Origin: Psychrobacter submarinus
GTDB lineage: Bacteria > Pseudomonadota > Gammaproteobacteria > Pseudomonadales > Moraxellaceae
Direction of reading: 5' to 3'
DNA: 64,000 bases
NCBI RefSeq assembly: GCF_904846685.1
Contig: NZ_CAJHBQ010000001.1
Location: 434,001 to 498,000 of the forward strand
Shown here one piece after another: positions 1-8,747 of this stretch; position 1 is the stretch's first letter, and the number at the start of each line of letters is the position of its first letter. Below the pieces are notes generated by a model. The model was not told the DNA's origin, searched no databases, and saw only the letters and a list, made by a program, of their open reading frames with translations. Position numbers and translations under genes: made by a program.

Positions 1-74
1 CTAGCATTATCCCTACTTAATATTACGCATTGTGCATTTAAGAAGACTTAACAACGCTAATTTTTTCTAGTCAT

Positions 75-114
75 AAAAAAGCGCGATATCCAACCTAAAA
101 GTTAAGTATCGCGC
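75..114 (-). terminator. Rho-independent terminator of dsbD
   Basis: An 8-bp perfect stem (gcgcgata at 81-88, tatcgcgc at 107-114) is followed, on the minus strand, by a run of six T (the aaaaaa at 75-80). It lies 25 bp past the dsbD stop codon, so it should end the dsbD transcript. The first 74 bases hold nothing else that I can recognise. Confidence 0.8.
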
Positions 115-138
115 TCGTTTAAACGATTGAATCTGATA

Positions 139-2367
139 TCAATTGTTCAAAGCCGTCAAAGTCTGTTCGAACTGTTGGCGTCCGATCTCACCGACTTGCT
201 TATTGACCAGCTCTCCGTCGACATAATATAGCAGCGAAGGCGGTCCAAACAGCTGATAGCGTGCTAAGATGGCTTTTGAGTCCGCTGTGGTTTCAGTGAT
301 ATCGAGTCTGACCAATTGCCAGTCCTGCATCTGCGCGGGGCGATTATGAAATAAGTTTTTTTCCATAATACGGCACTCGATACACCACTCAGCAGTGACG
401 TCGACAATAACTTTAGGGTTCGCGGCGATAATGGTATCTAGTTCTGCTAATGTGGTGACATGCTCATCTGTCGCTTGACTGGCTCCTGCAGCTTGCTCGC
501 TATTTTGTCCTACTGATGACACCATCGTTGGCGCTGCTGTTAGTGACGCTAGCGGATGTAAGCTATCCTCATTGCCTAAAGCGGCACCGATAATCAGCAT
601 CGTCGCCCAAATACCGACGACTAAGCCTAGCGCTTGCGTCAGCATACGCGCCCGACCGACCCAGCTCCATGCCCAAGTCGCGACCACCATAAACCATAAT
701 GCCCAAACCAGAAGCATCACCGGCGAGATAAAGACCCGCTCAATCATTAGCAGTGCTACGGCGAACAATAACAGCGCAAAGCCTTGCTTGACCCAGTCCA
801 TCCACGCGCCAGCTTTGGGCATGATCTTGCCTTGCGTCGCGCCAATCAAAATTAGCGGCGCAGAGAGACCAAAACCGAGCATAAATAAAGCGATAAAACC
901 GAGTAGCGGACTGCCAATAGTAGAAACCGCCAACAGTACGCCAAACAAAGGCGCAGACACACAAGGCGAGACGACTAAAGCGGATAAAAACCCAGCGACT
1001 AAGCTACCGCTAGTACTACCAAGCTTGCTGTCGCCGGCTTGGCTTAATTTGTGTAGCTTGTTACTCATAGCATGGGGCAAACGAATCGTAAAGACACCAA
1101 GCATATACAGCGCCAGCAGTACAAAAACAATGGCAAAGCTAATCAAGATAATAGGGTTTTGTAGCCAGCCAATGATGCCAAGCGACTCGCCAAATATCGC
1201 AATCACCGCGCCAAGCAGGCCGTAAGCAATAGAGACACCTAGCGCATAGCTTGTGGTTAAGATAACGCCCCTTTTGACGGTTGGGTTCTCTTGACGGGCG
1301 ACAATATTGGCCACTATCGGCAGCATCGGTAATACGCAAGGCGTCAGCGCTAACCCTAACCCTGCTACGAATAACAGTAATAAAGCCAGCCAAGGATGCG
1401 TTGCCAGCCCAAACGGATCTTCGTTACCTAAGCCGTTAATCATGCCGTTATTGCTAGTATTGCTAGTATTGCTAGTATTGCTAGTATTGTGAGTCTGGCT
1501 ACTCGTTGTCGTGCCGTCACTGGCAAGGTTGGTGCTCTCTTCGGCCTCAATACTGCTATCGTCGCCAGAGACTGAGCCAGTCGCGGTCATGTCACTATTT
1601 AAAGTACCACTATCTAAAGTGCCACTATCTAAAGTGCCACTATCTAAAGTATCGTAATCAATCGCATCGCTGTCTAAATCATCATAGTCGATAGCTTCGT
1701 CAGTGGCGAGCGCAGACGACATGGCTGATTGAGTGCTCGTGGCTGCTATTGTAGCCGTATTACTGCCTTTACTGTCCCCACTAGTATCAGCATCAGCATT
1801 AATAGACACTGTGGTTTTGATTTTTTCTGGTGGATAGCATAGCCCCGCTTTGGCGCAGCCTTGCCAACCTATCGTCACCTCGCCCGCATTCACACTTTTG
1901 CCGTTGGTGCTAGTTAGCGTCGTGCTCGCCACCATATTGGCTTGGTCAAACACAGGCACTTGCCCATAAGTCGGATCATCGATAGAAACGGGTTTTTGGC
2001 TGAACTTGAACGCACTGGCGCTTACCCCAGCCGGCAAGTCAAGCTTGAGCTGATCTTTATAGGCATAATGCTCTGGGGTGATATCAAAATTTATAGAAAG
2101 CTGTGTGCCTTTAGCAACAGACTGAGTGCTACTAGTGACCTCAAAAGCCTCGCCTACTGGTAAGAACTTAGGAGCCGCCGCGCTCTTATTACCAAATAAA
2201 TCGCTAAGAGATGCCGCTTGCGAGGTAGTAGAAACAGCCATCAATCCTGTGACGGCCACGCCGGTTACTAGCGAGCTACTAGATAACCCTAACGCCAATA
2301 GATAAGTGGCGGCTAAGCGGGATTTTTTTGTCGGTGCAGGATGATTCACTGACGTCTTTATAAACAT
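139..2367 (-). CDS. dsbD: Thiol:disulfide interchange protein DsbD
   Basis: Inner-membrane protein that carries electrons from cytoplasmic thioredoxin to periplasmic DsbC/DsbG-type partners. Residues 1-51 form a signal sequence. The alpha domain follows, with the redox cysteines C171 and C177 in a WQGC...LCYPPE context. Then comes a long low-complexity linker (about 185-315, with repeated SGTLD and NTS units), a multi-span membrane domain with C343 (ALTPCVLPM) and C469 (VVSPCVSAP), and a C-terminal thioredoxin domain with WCIEC (C662, C665). All six catalytic cysteines are present. At 742 residues it is longer than the usual 560-600 of the family, mainly because of the linker. The ATG at 2365-2367 has an AAGGT-like site upstream. 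It is probably co-transcribed with the alpha-domain gene 55 bp upstream. The family assignment is firm. Confidence 0.95.
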   Translation of the reverse strand: MFIKTSVNHPAPTKKSRLAATYLLALGLSSSSLVTGVAVTGLMAVSTTSQAASLSDLFGNKSAAAPKFLPVGEAFEVTSSTQSVAKGTQLSINFDITPEHYAYKDQLKLDLPAGVSASAFKFSQKPVSIDDPTYGQVPVFDQANMVASTTLTSTNGKSVNAGEVTIGWQGCAKAGLCYPPEKIKTTVSINADADTSGDSKGSNTATIAATSTQSAMSSALATDEAIDYDDLDSDAIDYDTLDSGTLDSGTLDSGTLNSDMTATGSVSGDDSSIEAEESTNLASDGTTTSSQTHNTSNTSNTSNTSNNGMINGLGNEDPFGLATHPWLALLLLFVAGLGLALTPCVLPMLPIVANIVARQENPTVKRGVILTTSYALGVSIAYGLLGAVIAIFGESLGIIGWLQNPIILISFAIVFVLLALYMLGVFTIRLPHAMSNKLHKLSQAGDSKLGSTSGSLVAGFLSALVVSPCVSAPLFGVLLAVSTIGSPLLGFIALFMLGFGLSAPLILIGATQGKIMPKAGAWMDWVKQGFALLLFAVALLMIERVFISPVMLLVWALWFMVVATWAWSWVGRARMLTQALGLVVGIWATMLIIGAALGNEDSLHPLASLTAAPTMVSSVGQNSEQAAGASQATDEHVTTLAELDTIIAANPKVIVDVTAEWCIECRIMEKNLFHNRPAQMQDWQLVRLDITETTADSKAILARYQLFGPPSLLYYVDGELVNKQVGEIGRQQFEQTLTALNN
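1451..1486. repeat. 9-bp tandem repeat (4 units) inside dsbD
   Basis: Four exact copies of ttgctagta, with a decayed fifth after them. On the minus strand they encode NTS triplets in the DsbD linker. The unit length is a multiple of three, so gain or loss of a unit keeps the frame. Confidence 0.85.
1593..1652. repeat. 15-bp tandem repeat (4 units) inside dsbD
   Basis: Four consecutive 15-bp units of the form cactatctaaagtgc, the first and last slightly diverged. They encode the SGTLD repeats of the DsbD linker. The repeats are in frame and could vary in number between strains. Confidence 0.85.
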
Positions 2368-2422
2368 AAAAGACTACCTTTTTATTACTGATATTGCACA
2401 AGCAAGGCACTGATAAAGACTA

Positions 2423-2995
2423 TTAACGAGTCGCCGGAATATTGATTTTAGTGGTTACTTTTTCTGGTGGATAACATAGCCCTGCGGTCGCGCAGCCTTG
2501 CCAATCGATAATGATCGGGGCATTTTTGGCGCCTTTACCGTTTTTGGTGGCTAAAGTGGTGGTCGCGACAACCGTTCTTTGTTTAAATACCGGCACTTTA
2601 CCAAAGGTAGGATCATCGATAGTCACCGGCTTTTGACTGTAGGTAAAAGGCGTGGCGCTAATGCCTTTAGGAAAGCGCACTTTGAGCTGGTTTTTATAGA
2701 CATAATGGCCCGGCGTGATATCAAAGGTAATCGCTAGGCGCGTGCCTTTACTCGTCGCTTTGCTGTCAGTTAAGACATCAAAGGCCTCATCTACTGGTAA
2801 AAACTTCGTTGACTTACTGCTACTGCTGCTAAACAGATCGCTTAGACTAGCAGCCTGCGCACTCATTGACAGTCCGATCACTGATAAACTAGCGGCTACA
2901 GTAATGACCCATGCACGAGGTGTTTTTGAGCACATTTTATTGACGTGAGTTTTATTGATAATAGCTGACGCTGACAAAAGCGTTTTGATAGACAT
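2423..2995 (-). CDS. Stand-alone DsbD alpha-domain (DsbC-like) periplasmic protein
   Basis: An exported single-domain protein closely resembling the N-terminal alpha domain of the neighbouring DsbD. Both share a mature start of the AASLSDLF type, the segments KFLPV.EAF, FDITP.HY.YK and SQKPV.IDDP..G.VPVF, and the cysteine pair in WQGCA.AGLCYPPEK. It has no membrane domain and no thioredoxin domain. A signal peptide ending near SAQA is evident. The open frame can begin at a TTG (3001), but I chose the ATG at 2995 because AGAGG lies nine bases upstream of it. It sits 55 bp upstream of dsbD on the same strand, so the two are likely one operon that arose by partial duplication. Inferred role: an extra periplasmic acceptor or donor in the DsbD relay, not a full transporter. 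Confidence 0.85.
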   Translation of the reverse strand: MSIKTLLSASAIINKTHVNKMCSKTPRAWVITVAASLSVIGLSMSAQAASLSDLFSSSSSKSTKFLPVDEAFDVLTDSKATSKGTRLAITFDITPGHYVYKNQLKVRFPKGISATPFTYSQKPVTIDDPTFGKVPVFKQRTVVATTTLATKNGKGAKNAPIIIDWQGCATAGLCYPPEKVTTKINIPATR

Positions 2996-3205
2996 AGACA
3001 ATGACCTCTAATAGCAGTTCTGAATACTATCGGTGTTCAGTGATAAATATTGCGTTGTAATCTTAAATGTGATGTGTGCACACCCTACATATGGTGATTA
3101 AAATTTGATACAAATAACGCGGCGCAAAACATAATTAAAATTATTATAATATAAATTTATATATTACTCTATTTTACCATTATGATCACTCATGATAGCT
3201 GCGTA

Positions 3206-3244
3206 TAAAAAATATCAACCAATAATGACTTATTGATTGGTATT
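3206..3244 (-). terminator. Terminator downstream of gspG
   Basis: A 15-bp inverted repeat (3211-3225 with 3230-3244; one mismatch, one wobble) is followed on the minus strand by six T. It lies about 60 bp past the gspG stop codon. The rest of the AT-rich spacer between the DsbD-alpha gene and gspG (2996-3305) shows no gene. It probably holds the promoter of the alpha-domain/dsbD unit, but I cannot place it. Confidence 0.65.
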
Positions 3245-3305
3245 GAGTGTTTATAGGCTAGAGCTGTATGGCTAAAAGCTAATCGAAGCCATGGACAGTA
3301 GATAA

Positions 3306-3800
3306 CTATATTTGTGCGTAAATATCCGCGTCTAGCCCTTCACCGCCCTGCTGACCATCAGCGCCTAACGAGAACAGATCATACTGACGCCCTTCGCTAC
3401 CAGGCGAGGCATATTGGAGCTCGTTATCCCAACCATCTGTCGGATAGCCGCCCTTAATATAACCGCCTTCCGGATAGTTTTTTGCGTCGCTTGGCGGCGT
3501 GATTAGCGCATCCAAGCCTTGTCCAGACGTCGGATAGCGCGCGTTGTCCACTTTGTACATATCTAGCGCGTTCGATACGGTCGCAAGCGCCGTCTCCGTG
3601 GTTTTGACTCGTGCTTTGTCACTTTGTCCTACCACTCTAGGTACCACTAAGCCTGCCAAAATCGCCAAAATCACGATAACCACCATAATCTCAATCAAGG
3701 TAAAGCCGGTTTGTGAGCTTGTTTTTGTCAGGTGGCGCTGATGCTGTTGTGCTTTTATGCTAATCATTTGCGCTTGATCCATCTTAGTCATCGCTTGCAT
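3306..3800 (-). CDS. gspG: Type II secretion major pseudopilin GspG
   Basis: Major pseudopilin of the type II secretion system, which builds the short periplasmic pseudopilus. The prepilin peptidase site is clear: about 30 leader residues, then G^FTLIEIMVVIVILAILAGLVVP, the N-methylated helix. The globular part has typical GspG features (YPTSGQGL, GYIKGGYP.D.W, YDLFSLGADG). The mature length (about 134) fits the family. The leader is longer than usual (6-10 is common), and no ribosome binding site stands out before the first ATG, so the true start may be an internal ATG at residue 7 or 12. gspF follows upstream on the same strand but is separated by a 303-bp repeat element. gspE is 10 kb away. 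Confidence 0.92.
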   Translation of the reverse strand: MQAMTKMDQAQMISIKAQQHQRHLTKTSSQTGFTLIEIMVVIVILAILAGLVVPRVVGQSDKARVKTTETALATVSNALDMYKVDNARYPTSGQGLDALITPPSDAKNYPEGGYIKGGYPTDGWDNELQYASPGSEGRQYDLFSLGADGQQGGEGLDADIYAQI

Positions 3801-3849
3801 CCGTACTGGGTTAATAATAAAAGTCAGTAATAAAGGGCTGTAAAATTTA

Positions 3850-4152
3850 GGGCGTGTTGAACATTCGACCTTGGCACTGACAGAGACTATTTTTTAGGCG
3901 ATTTGCAGATAAAAATGGTAAGTTTAGTCGTTCTAAGCGTCTATTTTTATCAATAAAGCGGCAAAAAATAGTCCTGTCCCTGTTGTTGTCGTGAGGGCTG
4001 ATGCTAAAATCGCCCTAGTCGTTGTGACTGTTTAAATAAAATCAGCTAGCCAATGCAATAAGCATTACCTGCAATTTTAACGACCACTAGAACACAGCTT
4101 TGATTAACTAGTAGCGATCAGCAGTGCGCATTTGTGAATGTTCAACACGCCC
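3850..4152. mobile_element. 303-bp MITE-like element, copy 1
   Basis: A non-coding element with terminal inverted repeats: gggcgtgttgaacattc at the left end and its reverse complement at the right end. TA lies directly outside both ends, as for a TA target-site duplication. A second copy of exactly the same length lies at 16405-16707 and differs at only about seven positions by eye. Internal inverted repeats (gactatttttt with aaaaaatagtc; gataaaaat with atttttatc) suggest the single strand folds. No transposase is encoded, so it would be moved in trans. TA duplication is typical of the IS630/Tc1 group, but the parent element is unknown. The remaining spacer towards gspF (4153-4367) holds only a short GGCG/CGCC hairpin near 4231-4250. 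Confidence 0.85.
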
Positions 4153-4367
4153 TAATAATAATCACTATAGACTATGAGCTACTATTTTTCCACCAGCGTC
4201 AGCAGACAGACGACACTTTGGATGCTTCATTAGGCGCTTTAAAACGCCTTTTGCTTTATATTGCATGATAGATGCTCGCTACTATAGCGTAATGTGCTGG
4301 CGGGGATAAGCGCAAATAGGTGTCAGTCAACAATATACAACAGTGCGCAAAACTTAAGAAAGCTAGC

Positions 4368-5570
4368 CTATCCTGCCAAGTCGTTCATATTGACGATAGG
4401 TAGCATCACTGCCATAACGATGATCATTACGATAATGCCCATAAACACTAGCATCAGCGGCTCAAGTAGCGATAATAAAGTGCTGATAAAATTTGTGGCT
4501 TCCGCTTCTTGCATGTTGGCGGCGCGGCTCAGCATATTTTCAAGCTCGCCTGAGTTCTCCCCGCTCTTAATCATCTGTACCATCATTGGCGGAAAGTACG
4601 AGGAGCGCTCAAGCTGACTTGAGAGACTCGCGCCTTCGGTGACTCGGTCGGCCGCGGTCATAATGGTCTGCTGAATATGCAAGTTCGTCGCCACCGCCGC
4701 GCCGATGTGCAGCGCCTCAATCAAAGGCACGCCAGAGCGTACCAATATCGCAAGGGTGCTAGCAAAACGGGCGGCATTCAGGCCCTTAGATAGTCTTGCC
4801 AATATCGGTAGCTTGAGTACCAAACTATCGATAGCCAGCTTACCGGCCTGCGTTTGCGCGAAGCGGTATAAGACAAATCCAGCCGCCACTAAGACAAGTA
4901 ATATCAGCCACCACCAGTCGGTAATGATATTCGATAGCGTCAGCACTACTTGCGTAATCCAAGGCAGCGCTTGCTCGGATTGCTCAAACACTTTGACGAT
5001 TTTGGGCACCACAAAGCTCATCAGCCCCATGATGACCGCCGCTGCCATGACCATCAATATAATGGGATAGACCATAGCGCCTTGAATCTTCTTTTGTAGT
5101 GCAAAGCGGTTTTCGGTGTAGTCGGCGAGCTGATTGAGGATAAGATCTAGATGACCGGATTTTTCGCCGGCAGCGATGGTGGCGATATACAGTGGCGGAA
5201 AGCTGGCCGCTTGCTGCAAAGCACGTGCAAGGCTCAAGCCTTCTAACACATGCGAGCGCACTGCAAGCATTAAGGACTTGATATGGGTTTTGGGAGATTG
5301 TTTGGCGACAGCCGCTAGTGTTTCTTCTAGCGGAATACCGGCTGCTAGTAGCACGGATAGCTGACGTGTCAGTAGCGCCAGCTCATAGGCAGACGGTTTT
5401 TTATGGCGGTTTTTGTGTTTATCTTGTCTGTCATTGACTGCGCTGACCTCTACCGGCGTCCAGTGCTTATCACGCAGCTGCTGGCGTATTTGCCGTGCAG
5501 AATCACCTTCTAACAGGCCTTTTTGCATCGCTCCTTGATCATCAAAAGCTTTGTAATGATAAGCGGCCAT
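4368..5570 (-). CDS. gspF: Type II secretion inner-membrane platform protein GspF
   Basis: Polytopic platform protein of the type II secretion system that contacts the GspE ATPase and the pseudopilus base. It has the family's two homologous GspF domains: the first around residues 65-190 (ELALLTRQLSVLLAAGIPLEETL, then G.MVYPIILMVMA), the second around 265-395 (FASTLAILVRSGVPLIEAL, ending LLEPLMLVFMGIIVMIIVMAVMLPIVNM). The length of 400 is standard. The short N-terminal region (YHYKAFDDQGAMQKG) is typical. It begins with an ATG at 5568-5570. It is on the same strand as gspG, which is about 570 bp downstream beyond the 303-bp repeat element, so the element may have split an old gspF-gspG unit. 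Confidence 0.93.
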   Translation of the reverse strand: MAAYHYKAFDDQGAMQKGLLEGDSARQIRQQLRDKHWTPVEVSAVNDRQDKHKNRHKKPSAYELALLTRQLSVLLAAGIPLEETLAAVAKQSPKTHIKSLMLAVRSHVLEGLSLARALQQAASFPPLYIATIAAGEKSGHLDLILNQLADYTENRFALQKKIQGAMVYPIILMVMAAAVIMGLMSFVVPKIVKVFEQSEQALPWITQVVLTLSNIITDWWWLILLVLVAAGFVLYRFAQTQAGKLAIDSLVLKLPILARLSKGLNAARFASTLAILVRSGVPLIEALHIGAAVATNLHIQQTIMTAADRVTEGASLSSQLERSSYFPPMMVQMIKSGENSGELENMLSRAANMQEAEATNFISTLLSLLEPLMLVFMGIIVMIIVMAVMLPIVNMNDLAG

Positions 5571-5731
5571 AACAGCAAGGATCCTAAATGAGCGAATAAG
5601 GGAGAAGTAGCACGATAATAGCGCAAACCAAACAGCTTTAAAGATGCAGCTTATAAAGCGGCTTTCACTTTTAAACCTACTAAAGCGCTAGAGTCTCGGT
5701 TAAGAATGAGAGCAATGAAAAAGATGAACGG

Positions 5732-6763
5732 CTAGAACAAAGGCGTCGAATCTTGACTCTCAGGCATCATTCCTTGTAGCAATAATACCTCTAAGTGCTG
5801 CTGTTGTAGCTTTTTATCGAAGTCATTGACCTCAGCAATCAGCATTTTTTCGATGCGTTTGTCGCTAGCATAAACGCTTAAACGTGCACAAATCACCGCC
5901 AATTGATAAACGCGCTTTTTGCAGTAGCCGTCTAGACCTTGTAGCAAACGTACCATATAAGGCGTCTCGAGACTGGCATAGTCATAGCCCTCAACCACTT
6001 GCTCGCCAAGCGGAGCGACCCCATAGCTTATCGATAGGTGCGCGCAAAAATAACAGCTGAATAAATAACCTATGACATGTCCGATATAATAGCCACGATC
6101 ATAGGTAAAGCTACTGACACCGAAATGACCTAAAACATAGCTATTTAGGCTAGCTTGATCAACGATGGGCTTGCCATGTTTGAGCTTGCCGATAGTAGGC
6201 AGGCGCAGCGGATTGTGTCCGTCCTGCGCGGTGAGCTGCCAACCTGCTGGCTGCTGCGCGGGCATGTTGCTGACGATATCAGCGATAATATCATCAACCA
6301 CATGTAGCTGTTGCCAAAGACGCTCTATAGACTCCACCTCAAGCAAACCGCGCTTATCGAGTTGCTTGGCGAGCGTAAACTGCTGATATTCAGCGAACTG
6401 CGTCTTTAGGGTTTGTACTAAATAAGTGGGACGCACGTTCGCCGGAGCCAGATAAAGCAGGCGCGTACGCTCATGTTGGTCACGGTAAAGTGCTAGGCGC
6501 TGCTCTGCCACACTGCCTTGTGTATCAGGCGCGGCAACGCTTTGATCTATGGCTACCGGTACTAAAAATCGCTGTACTAGCTCAGCCTTATTAGGCGCTG
6601 CCGTAGAGGATGATGACTTGCGATACACGCTATCTTTATTTGTATGCTCATCACTCGTTATAGCACTCGTTGTAGCCTTGTCACTACTTATAGGGTGGTC
6701 ACTACTATCATGAGCGGCAGCTGCAAGCGTGGCAAAGTGTTGCTCAGAATTTGGTTGGGTCAT
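5732..6763 (-). CDS. Conserved hypothetical protein, 343 residues
   Basis: I do not recognise this family. The first 55 or so residues are low-complexity (Ser, Thr, Asp, Lys). The rest looks like a soluble, mostly helical globular protein with aromatic and cysteine-rich stretches in the middle (GHVIGYLFSCYFCAHLSISYG) and a helical C-terminus (DFDKKLQQQHLEVLLLQGMM). There is no signal peptide or clear membrane segment. The ATG at 6761-6763 has a GAAG-type site upstream. Codon use matches the neighbouring core genes, so it is likely an ordinary resident gene of this genus. It lies upstream of gspF on the same strand across 161 bp, which is not enough to tie it to secretion. Confidence 0.75.
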   Translation of the reverse strand: MTQPNSEQHFATLAAAAHDSSDHPISSDKATTSAITSDEHTNKDSVYRKSSSSTAAPNKAELVQRFLVPVAIDQSVAAPDTQGSVAEQRLALYRDQHERTRLLYLAPANVRPTYLVQTLKTQFAEYQQFTLAKQLDKRGLLEVESIERLWQQLHVVDDIIADIVSNMPAQQPAGWQLTAQDGHNPLRLPTIGKLKHGKPIVDQASLNSYVLGHFGVSSFTYDRGYYIGHVIGYLFSCYFCAHLSISYGVAPLGEQVVEGYDYASLETPYMVRLLQGLDGYCKKRVYQLAVICARLSVYASDKRIEKMLIAEVNDFDKKLQQQHLEVLLLQGMMPESQDSTPLF

Positions 6764-6971
6764 AACATATCTTCGCTAACAAAAATAAATATCGTTTCGG
6801 CAGTATCGTTTTGGGATTGATACTCTAAAACGAGTCACTGTCTATAGTACCTGAACCCACTGCCATTGTCAGCTGCCCTAACAGCAGATAGCGCGCTGTT
6901 TATATATCTTAAGACAACAGCGCTACTCGTGGCATAGGACATTACGCTAAAGGAATTTATATCAGTAGCGC

Positions 6972-7011
6972 TAGGTTGCACCTAAGTATTGCTTGTCTTT
7001 AGGGCAACCTA
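6972..7011. other. Hairpin in the spacer upstream of the 343-residue protein gene
   Basis: Arms of about 13 bp (taggttgc-cctaa at 6972-6985 with one bulged A; ttagggcaaccta at 6999-7011) enclose a 13-base loop. There is no T-run on either strand in the right place, so it is not a standard terminator. It could be a 5' untranslated structure of the gene starting at 6763. The rest of the 369-bp spacer (6764-7132) shows nothing recognisable. Confidence 0.4.
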
Positions 7012-7132
7012 TGAACCAAAAAAAACCTAAGATTATAAAGTTAATCCTAGAGCTTATCAGGTTTAGATGACTAAATTTATAATGTTAGAACACCATGACA
7101 TTGCGGCACTAAAACATCAAGATTTGCTTGAA

Positions 7133-8068
7133 TTACACCGCTATCTTTTTTTGATACTGCTGGCGATAGGCTTTAGGTGACACGCCATAAACGCGTTTGA
7201 AAGCTTGGCTAAACGTAGAGTCTGAAGCATAACCGACCAGCTCACTGATACGGCTAATACTGTTTTGCTGTAAGCGTAAATAGCGTGATGCTAAGCGTAG
7301 ACGATAGTCAATTAAGTAAGTCAAAGGCGGCATACCGACCACCTCTTTGAAGCGCTGCGCGAAACTCGAGCGCGACATGCCGGCCACTTCAGCAAGCTTA
7401 TGAATCGTCCAGTTTTCATTGGGCTCATAATGCATAGCGGCTATCGCTTTAGCTAAATAGGGGTCTTTTAGCGCTCTTAGCCAATTATCAGTGGTCTCAG
7501 GCAAGCTCTCTATATAAGTGCGCAGACACTCAATCATCATAATACCGGCCCAGTGATTAATAACGGCCGTCTTACCCATGCGCTCTTTTTCAGACTCTAA
7601 AGTGAGTAGTTTGACCTCGATATCTACCACCCCAAACCTAGCATCTGAGGCATCACTAAGCTCAGGTAAAATCGAGGGCAGCACCGATAATAAAGGCCGA
7701 GTCATCTCTTTATCATATTGGCACTCGATTAAAATCAAAGACACATTGTTATCATCAGCTGAATTAAGCTCGATAATACTATCTGCCTCATTGACCAATC
7801 TAGCATCCAAAGATTTTGCTTCATTACCATGATAGTTTAGAGCATAGCTAATATGCTGAGCCGCATTAGATATCATAATAATATCACCAGCGTGAGCTTG
7901 GCGTACTTCGCTACCAACATCCAGACAAAATCCGCCAGATAGGACTAAATAAAACAAGATGGTATCTTTTTTGTCGATTGCATAAGACCAGTTACCAGCG
8001 CCATTGATGCGATGATATTTGGTTTCAAACAAATTCACGTTTTGTAATAACACGCTTAGGGTATCCAT
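7133..8068 (-). CDS. AraC-family transcriptional regulator
   Basis: The N-terminal part (about 1-180) is a cupin-like sensor of the AraC-binding type (YFLVLSGGFCLDVG-like turn, PSILPE before the linker). The C-terminal 100 residues form the double helix-turn-helix of the family: HKLAEVAGMSRSSFAQRFKEVVGMPPLTYL, then ISRISELVGYASDSTFSQAFKRVYGVSPKAYR. The open frame can start at a TTG (8086), but the ATG at 8068 is preceded by GAAGGA at good spacing, giving 311 residues. The inducer and targets are unknown. No clear partner gene is adjacent, and the nearest gene upstream is a tRNA cluster. Confidence 0.9.
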   Translation of the reverse strand: MDTLSVLLQNVNLFETKYHRINGAGNWSYAIDKKDTILFYLVLSGGFCLDVGSEVRQAHAGDIIMISNAAQHISYALNYHGNEAKSLDARLVNEADSIIELNSADDNNVSLILIECQYDKEMTRPLLSVLPSILPELSDASDARFGVVDIEVKLLTLESEKERMGKTAVINHWAGIMMIECLRTYIESLPETTDNWLRALKDPYLAKAIAAMHYEPNENWTIHKLAEVAGMSRSSFAQRFKEVVGMPPLTYLIDYRLRLASRYLRLQQNSISRISELVGYASDSTFSQAFKRVYGVSPKAYRQQYQKKIAV

Positions 8069-8323
8069 CGATTTTTCCTTCAACAATCCAATGACTAATT
8101 AGTCAGCGGTAGCAAAATAAACCACCTATCTATTAGCAAACAAGTCAAATCGTTCAACTTGGACTCTAAATAAGAATATACATACGCTAAACACATCTTA
8201 CACTTAAACAATACCATTATTTTTGGCTTCTACAAAGTATATAAAAGTCGTGATAAAAGTCTAATTATAATCGCAAGTGTTTAGCGAGCAGCTAAAAAGC
8301 GCAAAAATACAAAATCCAGACGC

Positions 8324-8350
8324 AAAAAAATGCCCAACAAGGCGAGCATT
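8324..8350 (-). terminator. Terminator of the tRNA-Arg/tRNA-His transcript
   Basis: An 8-bp stem (cgagcatt at 8343-8350 with aatgccca at 8329-8336, two wobbles, 6-base loop) is followed on the minus strand by seven T. It lies about 140 bp past tRNA-His. The rest of the spacer between the AraC gene and tRNA-His (8069-8488) is AT-rich and shows no gene. Confidence 0.65.
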
Positions 8351-8488
8351 AATAGATTTTATACGATTTAGGGTTTAAACATTTGGAAGTTTGAGCTAAA
8401 GAAAAGACAGGATTAGGCTTTGTCAGCGGCACAGTAGTGAGCGATAAGGCCTACTAAAAGTAGTAAGAAGGAGAGATATAGAAAAATA

Positions 8489-8565
8489 TGGGGCGACTGA
8501 TGGGACTCGAACCCACGACAACCGAGATCACAACCCGGGGCTCTACCAACTGAGCTACAACCGCC
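8489..8565 (-). tRNA. tRNA-His (anticodon GTG)
   Basis: A full cloverleaf can be folded on the minus strand. It has the extra encoded G at position -1, acceptor GCGGTTG/CAGTCGC, discriminator C and encoded CCA. The D arm is GCTCAGTTGGTAGAGC, the anticodon loop TTGTGAT, and the T arm carries GGTTCGAGTCC. G-1 paired with C73 is the hallmark of tRNA-His. Confidence 0.95.
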
Positions 8566-8603
8566 ATAACTACTGCCAAGGAAAGCAAGGTTTGCAGGCT
8601 AAA

Positions 8604-8680
8604 TGGCGCGCCTGGCAGGATTCGAACCTGCGACCACCTCCTTAGAAGGGAGATGCTCTATCCAGCTGAGCTACAGGCGC
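8604..8680 (-). tRNA. tRNA-Arg (anticodon TCT)
   Basis: Minus-strand cloverleaf with acceptor GCGCCTG/CAGGCGC, encoded CCA, D arm GCTCAGCTGGATAGAGC, anticodon loop CTTCTAA (TCT, reading AGA/AGG) and T arm GGTTCGAATCC. It lies 38 bp upstream of tRNA-His and probably shares its transcript. Confidence 0.95.
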
Positions 8681-8738
8681 TCTTAAGGGCTCTTTATCTA
8701 TTTGGCTAAGCTATTATCTAAACATCAGCAACTAAACC

Positions 8739-8744
8739 ATTATA
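8739..8744 (-). promoter_or_regulatory. Possible -10 element for tRNA-Arg/tRNA-His
   Basis: A perfect TATAAT on the minus strand lies just downstream of the tRNA-Pro terminator and about 60 bp upstream of tRNA-Arg. No good -35 is present at the expected distance, so the call is tentative. Confidence 0.4.
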
Positions 8745-8747
8745 CAT

